Source: Fodinibacter sp963811825 (GTDB lineage: Bacteria; Actinomycetota; Actinomycetes; Actinomycetales; Dermatophilaceae). From it: a DNA stretch of 64,000 nucleotides. The translations under genes and the position numbers were made by a program. The stretch is taken from positions 43,659 through 107,658 of the forward strand of contig CAWESS010000004.1 in assembly GCA_963811825.1 (NCBI GenBank). Direction: 5' to 3'. Below are positions 1 through 8,641 of the stretch, in pieces. The notes beneath the pieces were generated by a model that was given only the letters and a program-made list of their open reading frames with translations, ran no database searches and was not told the origin of the DNA. The first letter of the stretch is position 1. Each line of letters opens with the position of its first letter.

Positions 1-2
1 GC

Positions 3-1344
3 ATGAAGCGCGTCGTCCTCGTGGGCGGCGGTTACGTGACGCTGCACGCGTATGCCGCGCTGGCCCGGCGGCTGCGCGCCGAGATCCGCAGTGGCGACGT
101 CGAGGTCGTCGTCCTCACGGCCGACCGGTGCCACAGCTTCCACGGGTTCACCGGGGAGGTGCTGGCCGGCATCCTGCCGTTCGCGCGCACCCGCACACCG
201 CTGACCACGGCCTGCCCCAAGGCACGAGTGGTGCACGCCGTCGTCACCGGCGTCGACCGCCGAGCGGCGCACGGTGACCTACACCCCGGTCGCGGGCGGC
301 GAAGCAACGACCATCACCTGGGAGCACCTGGTCGTCGGAACGGGGGGTCGCGAGCCCGCGGCCCAGGTGCCCGGGCTGGCCGACCACGGTTTCACCCTGC
401 GCGCGCCGGGCGACATCGAGCGACTGGCCACCCGGGTCGCCGACCTGCGCGCGATACCGGCCCAGGACCGCCCGGATGCCGTCGTCGCCGGTGGCGGCCT
501 CGCCGGGGTCGAGCTCGCCGCAGCCCTCGCCGACCCGGGACGAGGCGGCGAGGACCACCGCCGCCGGGACGGCGGCACGCACGGCATCCGGGTCCACCTC
601 GTGCACGCGGGCGACGAGATCCTGCCCGAGCTCGCCGACCAGCCCCGCCTGCGCCGACGGGCCGTCGCCGAGCTCGAGGCGCTCGGGGTGGTCAGCCACC
701 TCGGCGTGCGGCTCACAGAGGTCACGGCGACGTCGGCCCGCCTCTCCGACGGTCGGGTGCTGCCGACCACCACCGTGCTCGCGACCACCGGCCAACGACC
801 GGTGCGCCTGGCCGGTCTCGGGGACGACCTGCGCGACCTCCAGGGGCGACTCGCCACGGCATCCGACCTCAGGGTCATCGACACGGACGGCCAGCCCGCT
901 GCGGGAGGTCGCCTCTGGGCGGCCGGTGATGCCGCTCGCGTGCTGCACCCGACGACCGGCGACCCGGTGCCCGCGAATGCGCTGTGGGCGATCAAGGGCG
1001 GTCGCCGCCTCGGCGACAACATCGCCCGCGCGATGACCGGCCACCCGACGCGCCCGTTCACCTACCGCGGGCTCGGGCGGGCCGCCTCGTTCGGCCTGGG
1101 GCGCTCGGTGTCCGAGCTCTACGGCATCCCGTTCACCGGCCTGACGGCCTGGGTGCTGCGCCTGGCGTTCTTCCTGCGGTTCATGCCCTCGCGCCGCACG
1201 GCTGCGGCCACCCTCGTCGACGTCGCCCGCGCGATGGCCGGCCACGCCACCCCGGCTTTCCCTCCCCATGAGGCAAGCCCGAGGTTCGCAAGGGTTGACA
1301 TCCCCGGCGAACCTCGTGCTTCCCGGGTGGAGCCCGCGGCCTGA
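3..1344 (+). CDS. NAD(P)/FAD-dependent oxidoreductase, NDH-2-like (frameshifted)
   Basis: This is a pyridine-nucleotide-disulfide-type flavoprotein of about 446 residues. The N-terminus has a dinucleotide-binding segment (VVLVGGGYV, residues ~4-12). A second NAD-binding glycine motif (VVAGGGLAGVE) lies about 160 residues in, and a late FAD-contact segment (GRLWAAGDAAR) follows. This order fits type II NADH dehydrogenases and related quinone reductases that work on the inner face of the membrane; the electron acceptor is unknown. The reading frame changes by one base near 256-262, with good family sequence on both sides, so I read one gene broken by an indel. The ATG at 3 is almost at the window edge, so an upstream start cannot be excluded. 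Confidence 0.8.
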
Positions 1345-1422
1345 CCCAACGTTAGACAGGACCGACGCGTCGCTCGGCGTCCCATGGTGGTCGTGCACCC
1401 CCGGGTGCGAGAGACTGACTGG

Positions 1423-2286
1423 ATGCGCGTCGCCGGAGCCCACGTCCTTCTCACCGGTGCCACCGGCGACATCGGGCGGCACCTCGCGGAGCGCCTGGTC
1501 GATGCCGGGGCCACGGTCACCCTCGTCGCCCGAGGGCGCCTCGGCCTCGAGTCGCTCGCCGCGGACATCGGGGGCGTGGCCGTCCCGGCCGACCTGACCG
1601 ACCGGGCCGTCCTTCGCGGGCTCGTGACCAGGGTCGAGGCCGAGCTCGGGCCGATCGACGTCCTCGTCAACAACGCCGGCACCGAGACCGTCGGCCACCT
1701 CACCGACCTCACGTCCGACGACCTCGAGCACCTCGTCGCCCTCAACCTGCTCGCGCCGGCCGAGCTCTGCCGTCAGGTGCTGCCCGGGATGACGAGGCGC
1801 GGTCGCGGCCACCTCGTCAACATCTCCTCGCTCGCGGGCGTCGCCACGTTCCCGGGACTCGCGACGTACGGGGCCACGAAGGCGGGCCTCACCCACCTCA
1901 CGTCAGGCCTGCGAGCCGACCTGCGCGGTGGCCCGATCGGCACCCTCGCCGTCGAGATCGGCCCGGTCTCCTCCGAGATGATGGCCCGCATCGCCAGCCA
2001 CCCGCCGGCCGCAGCCGCCTTCGAGCGGGTCCTGCGCACCCGTGCCCTGACGATGCTCGAGCCGGATGCCGTCGCCCGCGCCATCGTGGCCGCGGTCGAG
2101 AGCGGACGACCAACACTTCGGATGCCGCGTCGCGCGGCCCCGCTCGCAGCCCTCACCCACGCGCCCCGCAGCCTCGTGCGGCTGGCGCTGACCGGCATCC
2201 GGTCACCCCACGACGGCCCGGTGACGGCTGGAGGCGCACCTCTCGGAAGGAGTGCGACCCCCGCACCGCTGCGGGCCGTCCGGTGA
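1423..2286 (+). CDS. Short-chain dehydrogenase/reductase (SDR)
   Basis: This is a classical NAD(P)(H)-dependent SDR of 287 residues. The cofactor motif TGATGDIG is near the N-terminus, NNAG follows about 75 residues later, the catalytic Ser is in the ISSLAG strand, and the catalytic Tyr/Lys pair is in YGATKAG. The C-terminal ~50 residues after the core are Pro/Arg-rich and variable. I chose the ATG at 1423, which leads directly into the Rossmann strand; an in-frame ATG at 1384 would add 13 poorly conserved residues. The stop overlaps the GTG of the next gene by 4 bases, so the SDR and the acyltransferase-like gene are probably translationally coupled. Substrate is not predictable. Confidence 0.85.
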   Translation: MRVAGAHVLLTGATGDIGRHLAERLVDAGATVTLVARGRLGLESLAADIGGVAVPADLTDRAVLRGLVTRVEAELGPIDVLVNNAGTETVGHLTDLTSDDLEHLVALNLLAPAELCRQVLPGMTRRGRGHLVNISSLAGVATFPGLATYGATKAGLTHLTSGLRADLRGGPIGTLAVEIGPVSSEMMARIASHPPAAAAFERVLRTRALTMLEPDAVARAIVAAVESGRPTLRMPRRAAPLAALTHAPRSLVRLALTGIRSPHDGPVTAGGAPLGRSATPAPLRAVR

Positions 2287-3108
2287 CCCGCGAACCCAGC
2301 GCCCCGAGGGTGCCCGTGCGGCGCAAGATCGCCGTCGCGACCTGGCGCCCGTCGCGTGACGGACGGATCTACGCCCGCATGGAGGTCGACGTCACCGCTG
2401 CGCTGGCCTACATCGAGCGGGTCCGGGCCGAGACCGGTGAGCGCATCACGATCACGCACGTCGTCGGGGCGGCTCTCGGGCGAGCCCTGCGCGCCGTGCC
2501 CGAGGTGCGGGCCCGGGTCGTGTTCGGGCGACTGCGTCCCCTTGGAGACGTGCGACATCGGGTTCGCCGTCGACATCGGGCACGGGTCGGACCTCGCACC
2601 GATCAAGGTGCACGACGTCGACCGGCTGAGCCCCGTGGAGATCTCGAAGGCCGTCGACACCGGGGCCAAGCAGCTGCGGCGCGGCGAACACTCGTCGTAC
2701 AAGCGCACGTCGAGCCTCGTGAGGATCGCCCCGGCCTGGGCGCTGCGGCCCGTGATGGCCGCTGCGAGTGTCGTGGCCGGCGGCTTCGGCAAGGGCTTCG
2801 TCGGCCAACCCGGCTTCCCGCTCGGCACGGCGTTCGTCTCCAACGTCGGCACCCTCGGGCTCGACGAGGCGTTCCTCGCACCGCTGCCGCTGGCGCGCAC
2901 CCCGATCTACCTCGCCGTCGGCACGGTGCAGCAGCGCGCGGTGGTCGTCGACGGGTTGGTCGTCGCGCGGCCGGTGCTCGTGCTCGTCGCGACCGCCGAC
3001 CACCGGATCGTCGACGGGGCGCACGCCGGGCAGGTCACGACGATCGTGCGTGAGTTCCTGGCCCACCCCGAGCGCCTCGACCACCCGCCCGCTGACGATC
3101 CCCGCTGA
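2283..3108 (+). CDS. E2-type (2-oxoacid dehydrogenase) acyltransferase catalytic domain, no lipoyl domain (frameshifted)
   Basis: About 275 residues resemble only the catalytic domain of dihydrolipoamide acyltransferases (chloramphenicol-acetyltransferase fold). The C-terminal active-site motif is present as HRIVDG in the order expected (HxxxDG), and a VSNVGTLG segment precedes it. There is no N-terminal lipoyl or peripheral-subunit-binding domain, so this cannot be an ordinary PDH/OGDH E2. Such stand-alone domains probably acylate a small molecule. A one-base frame change occurs near 2535-2550, with family sequence continuing downstream (ETCDIGFAVDIG). The GTG start overlaps the SDR stop, suggesting a joint pathway with the SDR. 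The acyl donor and acceptor are unknown. Confidence 0.75.
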
Positions 3109-3117
3109 CGCCGGCGG

Positions 3118-4696
3118 TCAGGCGACCGGGCGCCGCGCCGTCGGGTACGGCGTGAGCAGCTGGTCGACCGGCGCGAAGTCGTCGGTCAGCACCTGGGCGT
3201 CCCCGACCCACGCGTCGAGGTCGGCGCCGTCGACGACCTCCCAGTCCAGCCCCTGCGCCCCGAACCCCTCTCGCAGCGCCACCAGGTCGAGCGGCGAGTC
3301 CGAGCCGATGGCGACCACATTGCCACCGGAACCGACCTCACGACCCAGCGTCGCGGCATCCGACGCCACCGCGACGTGGTCGAAGACCGTGCGCATCGTC
3401 GCGAGCTCGGACCGCGCGAACGCCAGCGGCGCGAAGTCGATGAGGTTCGCCGCGTAGATGCCGTCGGGGCGCACCACCCGGTGTACGTCGACGAGCGCCT
3501 CGCGGGTCGTGAGGTGCCACGGCACGCTGATGCCCCCGAACGCGTCGCCGACGACGAGGTCGCGGCTGTCGGTGTCGAGCCGGCGCAGACCGAGCCGGGC
3601 GTCCTCGATGCGCACGTCCATGTCCGGTCCGGTCACGAGCCCGAGCCGCTCCTCGTCGATCTCGAGCACACCCGGGTCGATCTCGGAGACCACGCTCGAC
3701 GTGCCCGGCCGCACCCGTTCGAGGTAGCGCGGCAACGTCAGGCCGCCGCCGCCGAGGTGGTAGGCCGTGAGCGGCTCGTCGGCGGGGAACGCGGTGTCGG
3801 CCACCGCCGCGAGGGCCTGCACGTACTGGAACTCGAGGTGGGTCGGGTCGTCGAGGTCGACGTAGGAGTGCCGCAGGCTGTCGAGCACGAGCACCCGACC
3901 GCTGTCGCGCACGGGGTCGGTCTGCACCTGGGCGCAGTGGTAGACCGTCTCGGCCTCGCACTGGCCGGGGCCGAACGCCGCCCCGAGGGCCCCGGGGACG
4001 AGCAGCACGATCGGCAGCACCGCAGCCCGGATGCCGCGCACGCGCCACTCCACGGCGGCCGCGGACAGGACGAGCAGCACGCCCGTGGCGACCAGCACCG
4101 AGCTGACCGGGCAGGGCCGCGAGGAAGACGAACCCGGTGAGCACCGTGCCCGCGATCGCCCCGACGGTGCCGATGCCGGACAGCCGCCCGACGACGCTGC
4201 CCGTCTCGGCGAGGTCGGTGAGCACGAGCTTGGTGACCATCGGCGACACGGCCGAGAGCAGGGCGCCGGGCACGAGGATGGCCACGATCGCCACGAGCAG
4301 CGCGCCGCCCGACCCGGCCGTCTCCCCGGCGGCCCGGACGACGAAGGGCATCGCGGCCACGGCCACTCCCGAGATGGCGAGCAACGGGCCGAGGGCGCGC
4401 CGCGGCGGCATCACGTCGGCCGCGCGGCCACCCGCCCACGAACCGGTCGCGATCGCCGCGAGCGCGATGCCGATGACGATCGTGCTCGTCTCGAGGGTCA
4501 GCCCGAGGTAGGGCGCGAGCAGGCGCAGCGCGGCGATCTCGACGACGAGCACCGCAGCGCTCGACCCGAAGACGAGCGCGGCAGCAGTCATCGGCCCGAT
4601 GGCGGCCGACCTCGCGACGGGCGCCGAGGCGCCGGATGCCGTGCGACCGGCATCCGGCCGTGGCGCCGCCGCGCCGTCGTCCTTGCGTGCGCTCAC
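3118..4696 (-). CDS. Membrane-fused spermidine synthase-like protein (frameshifted)
   Basis: The N-terminal ~270 residues are several hydrophobic segments and the C-terminal ~250 residues are a spermidine-synthase/methyltransferase-like Rossmann domain. The latter shows a YHLGGGGLTLPRYL glycine-rich loop, an acidic SEIDPGVLEIDEE strand, a second ED loop and a VVGDAFGG segment typical of aminopropyltransferases. This is the 'fused MFS/spermidine synthase' architecture common in actinobacteria; whether it makes polyamines is not established, because many members lack proven activity. One indel near 4100, at the junction of the membrane part, splits it. The GTG start overlaps the stop of the VapC gene (GTGA), which is unusual for a toxin gene and suggests read-through from the vapBC promoter. 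Confidence 0.78.
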
Positions 4697-5103
4697 GGTG
4701 CTTGGTCCGGGGAGAGCACCGGCGCGACGTCCGTCTGGCGGAAGTCGTCTCCGACGAACAGCAGGGGTCGACCCTCGGTGGTCGAGAGCGCATACGAGAA
4801 GCAGTCTCCGAAGTTGAGGCGGGCAGGCGAGCCCGACCCGCGGCCGAAGCGCTGGTAGGCCAATCGCGCAACCTCAGCCTGTCGGGAGGTCACCGGCACG
4901 ACCTCGATCCCCAACTCCTCGATCACCCGGTCCAGACGTTCCCCGTGGCGAGCAGAGCGGGCATCCGCGACGATTCCGGCCTCGACCCAGCTGGCGGCCG
5001 ACATCCTGGGCGCGGGAGAGGCTGCGGCCAGCGCGGCCAGAACCTGCGTCGAGCCGGGCTCACCCTCGAGAACCGCGATCAGCGCGGAGGTGTCGACGAT
5101 CAT
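4693..5103 (-). CDS. vapC: PIN-domain ribonuclease toxin (VapC)
   Basis: This 136-residue protein begins MIVDTSALIAVL, the classic PIN start with the first catalytic Asp. Further conserved acids lie in SWVEAGIV and in NFGDCFSYAL, and a late FVGDDF supplies the fourth acidic position. VapC toxins are Mg2+-dependent RNases that usually cut tRNA or rRNA. The start is the ATG at 5103; it overlaps the antitoxin stop by ATGA, as expected for a TA operon. The whole protein is intact, and the operator-like palindromes lie just upstream of the antitoxin. Confidence 0.92.
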   Translation of the reverse strand: MIVDTSALIAVLEGEPGSTQVLAALAAASPAPRMSAASWVEAGIVADARSARHGERLDRVIEELGIEVVPVTSRQAEVARLAYQRFGRGSGSPARLNFGDCFSYALSTTEGRPLLFVGDDFRQTDVAPVLSPDQAP

Positions 5104-5360
5104 CGGGGCAGGCCGGTCGCCTCGTCGTACAGGTCCTCCGCACGAAGGGCGCCACGACCGGGGTCGGCCTGCCACTCCGCCGCGATGGCCAGGACTCGGT
5201 CGATCACCGGGGCCGTGCGGGACTCCTCGGGGTCGACGGCATACTCACGCAGCAACTTCACCAACGCCTCCTCGATCGCGCCGGTCTGGGTGCGACCGGT
5301 GACTCGTGCGGCCTCGCGGGCCAGGCGATGAACCCGCTCGTTCTTGATGTTCAGCCCCAT
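5100..5360 (-). CDS. vapB: VapB-type antitoxin (PSK transcription-factor family)
   Basis: The 86-residue protein starts MGLNIKNERVHRLAREAARVTG and fits the short Rv0623/PSK-type VapB family, in which an N-terminal ribbon-helix-helix binds DNA and the acidic C-terminus (residues ~45-86, with RAEDLYDE) wraps the toxin. It is immediately upstream of and overlaps vapC. The promoter region holds two overlapping inverted repeats that would suit autorepression by the VapBC complex. Confidence 0.9.
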   Translation of the reverse strand: MGLNIKNERVHRLAREAARVTGRTQTGAIEEALVKLLREYAVDPEESRTAPVIDRVLAIAAEWQADPGRGALRAEDLYDEATGLPR

Positions 5361-5389
5361 GGGTAGATTCTACCCTCTTCACGAGGGTA
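5361..5389. promoter_or_regulatory. Paired palindromes upstream of vapB, likely autoregulatory operator
   Basis: A perfect 15-bp palindrome (GGGTAGATTCTACCC, 5361-5375) touches the vapB start codon. It overlaps a second inverted repeat: TACCCTC (5371-5377), 5-nt spacer, GAGGGTA (5383-5389). Both share the GGGTAG core. The position fits a VapB ribbon-helix-helix operator that also blocks ribosome access. Confidence 0.7.
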
Positions 5390-5443
5390 GACGGTAGAGC
5401 CGACTGCCCCCGTTGCCCAGCGGCCCTCCACCCTGCGTCCAGG

Positions 5444-6637
5444 TCACCTCTCGCGCAGGGCCACCGGGGCGGGTCCCAGGCGGTGGGCGGTGATCGCCGC
5501 CGTCGATCGCGCCGCCACGCCGGATCGAAAGACCCCGGTGAGCATGGCCTCGAGCAGCACGCGCCCCACCCGGCCGGGGATCTTCGCGCTGCTGCTGCGA
5601 GCCCCAGCCCGCACGATCGCCTCGACCCTCTGACGACGTGCCTGCTCGTACACCGCCAGCCCGCCCACGCCGTGGCTGGCCACGGACCGGGCCAGCACGA
5701 CGGCATCCTCGAGGGCCATCGCCGCACCCTGCCCGCTGCTCGGCGACGGCGCGTGTGCCGCGTCCCCGACGAGCACGTTGCGCCCGCGCCACCACGTCGG
5801 GACGTGGGGCAGGTCGAACGTGCTGTCGCCCGCGAGCTCGAGCACTCCCGCGGCCACGAGGTCGGATGCCGGCCCGGCGTCCTCCCTGACGAGGTCACCG
5901 AGGTGGGCCAGCCACTCCGCCTGCGTCGTCGCAGCCCTTTCCTCGCGGCTGATGACCGGCCGCGGCTCGTTGACGAACCAGACGACGTCACCCGTGGGGA
6001 GAGGGTGCGCTCCGAAGAAGGACCGCCGCCCGAAGACGAAGTGCCACGCCTCGGGCTCGAGATTCGAGGCGAGGGTGGTGCCGCGCGTGATGCCACCGAA
6101 GTTGGCCAGCCCCACGTAGCGGGCGTCCGGCGCCTGCGGGTCGAGGGCGCGGCGCGTCGATGAGCGCACTCCGTCGGCCGCAACGAGCACGTCGCCGTGG
6201 ACGGTCGACCCGTCGGAGAGCACGGCCCGCACGCCGCGGTCGTCCTGGCTCGTGGACACGACCTCGGCACCCAGCCGTACGTCGGCACCCAGGGCGCGTG
6301 CGGCATCCGAGAGAACCACCGCCAGGGCCGATCGCTTCATCGTGAGCGCCACCGAGCCGTCAGCGAGGGGGGTGCCGAGCATGACGTCTCCGAGGTGTCG
6401 GCCCGTCGCACCGAACATGCGGTTGACCCGGCTGGCGTGGCCCACGGCCCGGGCTCCGTCGAGCACGCCGAGCACCTCGAGCGCGTCGAGGCCGTTGGGT
6501 GCCACCGTGATCCAGGACCCTTCGTCGGGATCGGCCACCGGTCGGCGTTCGAGGACGGTGGCGTCGAGGCCGAGTCGGGTGGCCGCGAGAGCCACGGCGG
6601 GGCCTGCCACCCCGCCGCCGACGACGAGTAGTCTCAT
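5444..6637 (-). CDS. FAD-dependent aromatic-ring-type monooxygenase (PHBH fold)
   Basis: The 397-residue protein starts MRLLVVGGGVAGPAVALAA, the GxGxxG FAD motif. A central DG motif occurs in VAADGVRSSTRRAL, and the second FAD motif is GDAAHAPSPSSGQGAAMALEDA near residue 290. These are the three hallmarks of class A flavoprotein monooxygenases, which use NAD(P)H and O2 to hydroxylate or epoxidise small molecules. The gene is divergent from a MarR regulator across a 53-bp gap that contains two palindromes, so the regulator probably controls it and may sense its substrate. The gene is intact. The substrate is unknown; a drug-inactivating role is possible but not shown. Confidence 0.88.
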   Translation of the reverse strand: MRLLVVGGGVAGPAVALAATRLGLDATVLERRPVADPDEGSWITVAPNGLDALEVLGVLDGARAVGHASRVNRMFGATGRHLGDVMLGTPLADGSVALTMKRSALAVVLSDAARALGADVRLGAEVVSTSQDDRGVRAVLSDGSTVHGDVLVAADGVRSSTRRALDPQAPDARYVGLANFGGITRGTTLASNLEPEAWHFVFGRRSFFGAHPLPTGDVVWFVNEPRPVISREERAATTQAEWLAHLGDLVREDAGPASDLVAAGVLELAGDSTFDLPHVPTWWRGRNVLVGDAAHAPSPSSGQGAAMALEDAVVLARSVASHGVGGLAVYEQARRQRVEAIVRAGARSSSAKIPGRVGRVLLEAMLTGVFRSGVAARSTAAITAHRLGPAPVALRER

Positions 6638-6649
6638 GACGGTCCTTTG

Positions 6650-6679
6650 TACGAGGTTCGTATATTTCGATTATCGAAA
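6650..6679. promoter_or_regulatory. Two palindromes between monooxygenase and MarR gene
   Basis: TACGA-GGT-TCGTA (6650-6662) and TTTCGATTATCGAAA (6665-6679, 6-bp arms around TTA) lie two bases apart in the divergent promoter region. Both are AT-rich for this genome. They are good MarR operator candidates; the second overlaps the Shine-Dalgarno region of the MarR gene. Confidence 0.65.
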
Positions 6680-6690
6680 GGATAGTGACC

Positions 6691-7146
6691 GTGGTGTCAC
6701 GGGGTCAAGTGGTGGGCGAGCTCGGGACGGCGCTGCAGCGCTACCAGCGCAGCGTGCAGGCCTACGACGACGCCGTCGGGCGGGCCCTCGGCCTGGGCCC
6801 GGCCGACCTGCGCTGCCTCGACTGGCTCGTCGACGGTCCCAAGCCGGCGGGGGTCCTCGCGACCGCCACCGGGCTGCGACCGGCCGCCACGACCGCCCTC
6901 ATCGACCGACTCGAGACCAAGGGGCTCGTCGAGCGCGTGCCCGACGAGACCGATCGGCGCCGGGTGCTCGTGCGCATGACAGAGGCCGGGCAGCACTCGA
7001 CGTACGCCATGTACGCCCCCCTCGTCGAGGAGGGCGCGGGGCTGTTCACGGAGCACTCCGTCGCCGAGCTCACCGCGATGCGCGACCTGCTCGACGCCAT
7101 GCGCGAGCTGACCGATCGCCTGCGCGACGGCATCCGCTCACCCTGA
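6691..7146 (+). CDS. MarR-family transcriptional regulator
   Basis: About 151 residues with a winged helix-turn-helix: PADLRCLDWL (helix), AGVLATATGLRPAATTALIDRLETKGLV (HTH) and the wing RVPDETDRRRVLVRMTEAG, typical of MarR/SlyA. It probably dimerises through the terminal helices and is released by a phenolic ligand. The Shine-Dalgarno AAAGGA (6677-6682) sits 8 nt before GTG 6691; the GTG at 6685 is too close to it. It likely represses itself and the divergent monooxygenase. Confidence 0.88.
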   Translation: MVSRGQVVGELGTALQRYQRSVQAYDDAVGRALGLGPADLRCLDWLVDGPKPAGVLATATGLRPAATTALIDRLETKGLVERVPDETDRRRVLVRMTEAGQHSTYAMYAPLVEEGAGLFTEHSVAELTAMRDLLDAMRELTDRLRDGIRSP

Positions 7147-7149
7147 CCC

Positions 7150-7204
7150 CACCACATGACGAAGGACCCCTCGAAAAGCGTGAGGGGTCCTTCGTCATGT
7201 GGTG
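7150..7204. terminator. Long perfect hairpin between MarR gene and tRNA-Leu
   Basis: Two perfectly complementary 23-nt arms (7150-7172 and 7182-7204) flank a 9-nt loop. There is no T-tract on either side, as is usual in high-GC actinobacteria. The distal arm includes the encoded CCA end of the tRNA gene, so the element can terminate both the marR transcript and the opposing tRNA transcript. Confidence 0.75.
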
Positions 7205-7285
7205 CGCAAGGGGGGATTTGAACCCCCACGCCCTTTCGGACACTGGCACCTGAAGCCAGCGCGTCTGCCGTTCCGCCACTTGCGC
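7200..7285 (-). tRNA. tRNA-Leu (anticodon CAG)
   Basis: Read on the minus strand, the gene has acceptor arms GCGCAAG/CTTGCGC, a D-arm with GGCGGAACGGC, anticodon stem CTGGC/GCCAG around loop TTCAGGT (anticodon CAG, Leu), a long class II variable arm, and a T-arm GGGGG-TTCAAAT-CCCCC. Discriminator A and an encoded CCA follow at 7203-7200. All stems pair perfectly. Confidence 0.96.
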
Positions 7286-7455
7286 GTGGTGCTCGCATGA
7301 GCACACACAGTGTGCCCGATGGGAGGCCGATGCTCCAAAGCGAGGATGCCGTGGCACCGGTCCGCGCCCACCCGCACCCTCCGCTGCGGCTGGCAGCCGG
7401 GGGGTGCCCGGGGTGCGAAGGGCGCGCTCAACCGCGCGCCTGACACCCCACCCCC

Positions 7456-7539
7456 GGTTCATCGGGTGACCCGATGAACCCTCACTTCCCGGGACAAGGC
7501 TTGTGTGTTATCTTTTGTGTTTTCTCGGGTGAAGTGAGG
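7456..7539. promoter_or_regulatory. Structured AT-rich intergenic element
   Basis: In the ~290-bp gap between tRNA-Leu and the pirin gene, an 11-bp perfect inverted repeat (7456-7466/7470-7480, loop TGA) is followed by a larger inverted repeat, CCTCACTTC (7480-7488) and GAAGTGAGG (7531-7539). The latter encloses a T-rich patch with a TTATCT -10-like box. It may be a terminator for the pirin gene plus a promoter or small RNA. The rest of the gap shows nothing else. Confidence 0.4.
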
Positions 7540-7576
7540 GCTTGTCGGTCGCCGACCGGCCAACCGGCCCACCGGA

Positions 7577-8518
7577 TCAGCGGTGCCGGCGGTTCCCCCG
7601 CGACTTCAGTCGCACCCCGGGCAGCCCCGGCGCAGGGATCCGCGACACCTCCCCGACATAGCCCCGCACCTGCCCGAAGCGCCCCACCCCGGACGCCTCC
7701 CACTCCTCGCGGGCCGCGACGACCTCCTCGTGCGAGCGCCCGATGAAGTTCCACCACATGACGACCTCCTCACCGAACGGCTCGCCGCCCAGCACGAGCA
7801 CCCGCGCCCCGCCCGCGCCCGCCTCCACCCGCACCGAACCACCAGCACCGCCGCCAGCCGCCTCGACCACCCCGAGCTCGCCCCACGCGAGCCCCGTCCC
7901 CTCGAACATCACCGACCCACGGTCGACGAGCACGGCCATCTCGAACCCCGCAGCCAGCGGCACGTCCACCACGGCCCCCGGCTCCAGCACGAGCTCGGCC
8001 CCCACCAACGGCGTCTCGACGAGCACCGGAGAGTCCGACCCGAACAGCGACCCCACGAACACCGACGCCGCCACCCCGGGCGCCACCGACAGCACCGGCG
8101 GCACGTAGTGCTCGAACCGCGGCTCGACCCCCGCCGAGGCACCGGGAAGCACGAGCCACAGCTGCGCCCCGTGCAGCACCGACGTGCCCGCGGTCGACAC
8201 CTCCGAGTGCGAGATGCCCCGGCCGGCCGTCATGAGGTTGACCTCGCCGGGACGCACCATCGCCACGGTCCCGAGCGAGTCGCGGTGCTCGACCTCCCCG
8301 GTGAACAGCCACGACACCGTCGCCAGCCCGCAGTGCGGGTGCGGCGCGACGTCCATGCCGCCCGTCACCCCGACGTCGTCCGGCCCGTAGTGGTCGACGA
8401 AGCACCACGCCCCGACGAACGACCGCTCCCGGGCGGGCAACGTGCGCCGCACCGTCATCGAGCGCAGCCCGCCGAGGGGCACCTCACGGGGCACGATCAC
8501 CTGGACGCCGTCGTTCAT
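7577..8518 (-). CDS. Pirin-family protein
   Basis: The 313-residue bicupin begins MNDGVQVIVPREVPLGG. The N-terminal cupin has the pirin signature: DHYGPDD, APHPHCGLATVSWLFTGEVEHRDSLG (iron-binding His residues) and TAGRGISHSE. The C-terminal half is a second, degenerate cupin. Pirins bind iron, and some have quercetin dioxygenase activity or act as redox-dependent regulators; the role here is open. The ATG at 8518 is chosen because the open frame extends far upstream only as antisense of fhaA. It is divergent from fhaA. Confidence 0.9.
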   Translation of the reverse strand: MNDGVQVIVPREVPLGGLRSMTVRRTLPARERSFVGAWCFVDHYGPDDVGVTGGMDVAPHPHCGLATVSWLFTGEVEHRDSLGTVAMVRPGEVNLMTAGRGISHSEVSTAGTSVLHGAQLWLVLPGASAGVEPRFEHYVPPVLSVAPGVAASVFVGSLFGSDSPVLVETPLVGAELVLEPGAVVDVPLAAGFEMAVLVDRGSVMFEGTGLAWGELGVVEAAGGGAGGSVRVEAGAGGARVLVLGGEPFGEEVVMWWNFIGRSHEEVVAAREEWEASGVGRFGQVRGYVGEVSRIPAPGLPGVRLKSRGNRRHR

Positions 8519-8641
8519 CCGTCCACGGTACGTGCCGCGCCGCCGTAGGACACCCGGCCCGCACGGATAGGCTTGCGAGACCGACCGCCGGACGGAACCG
8601 AACCCGAACCGTGCCGGAACCGACATGAAGGAGGTGCGCCG

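Noticed and set aside
244..1896. 550-codon open frame on the minus strand opposite the FAD oxidoreductase and SDR
   Set aside because: It is antisense to two genes with clear motifs, has Arg/Gly-rich composition and no domain; typical spurious frame in high-GC DNA.
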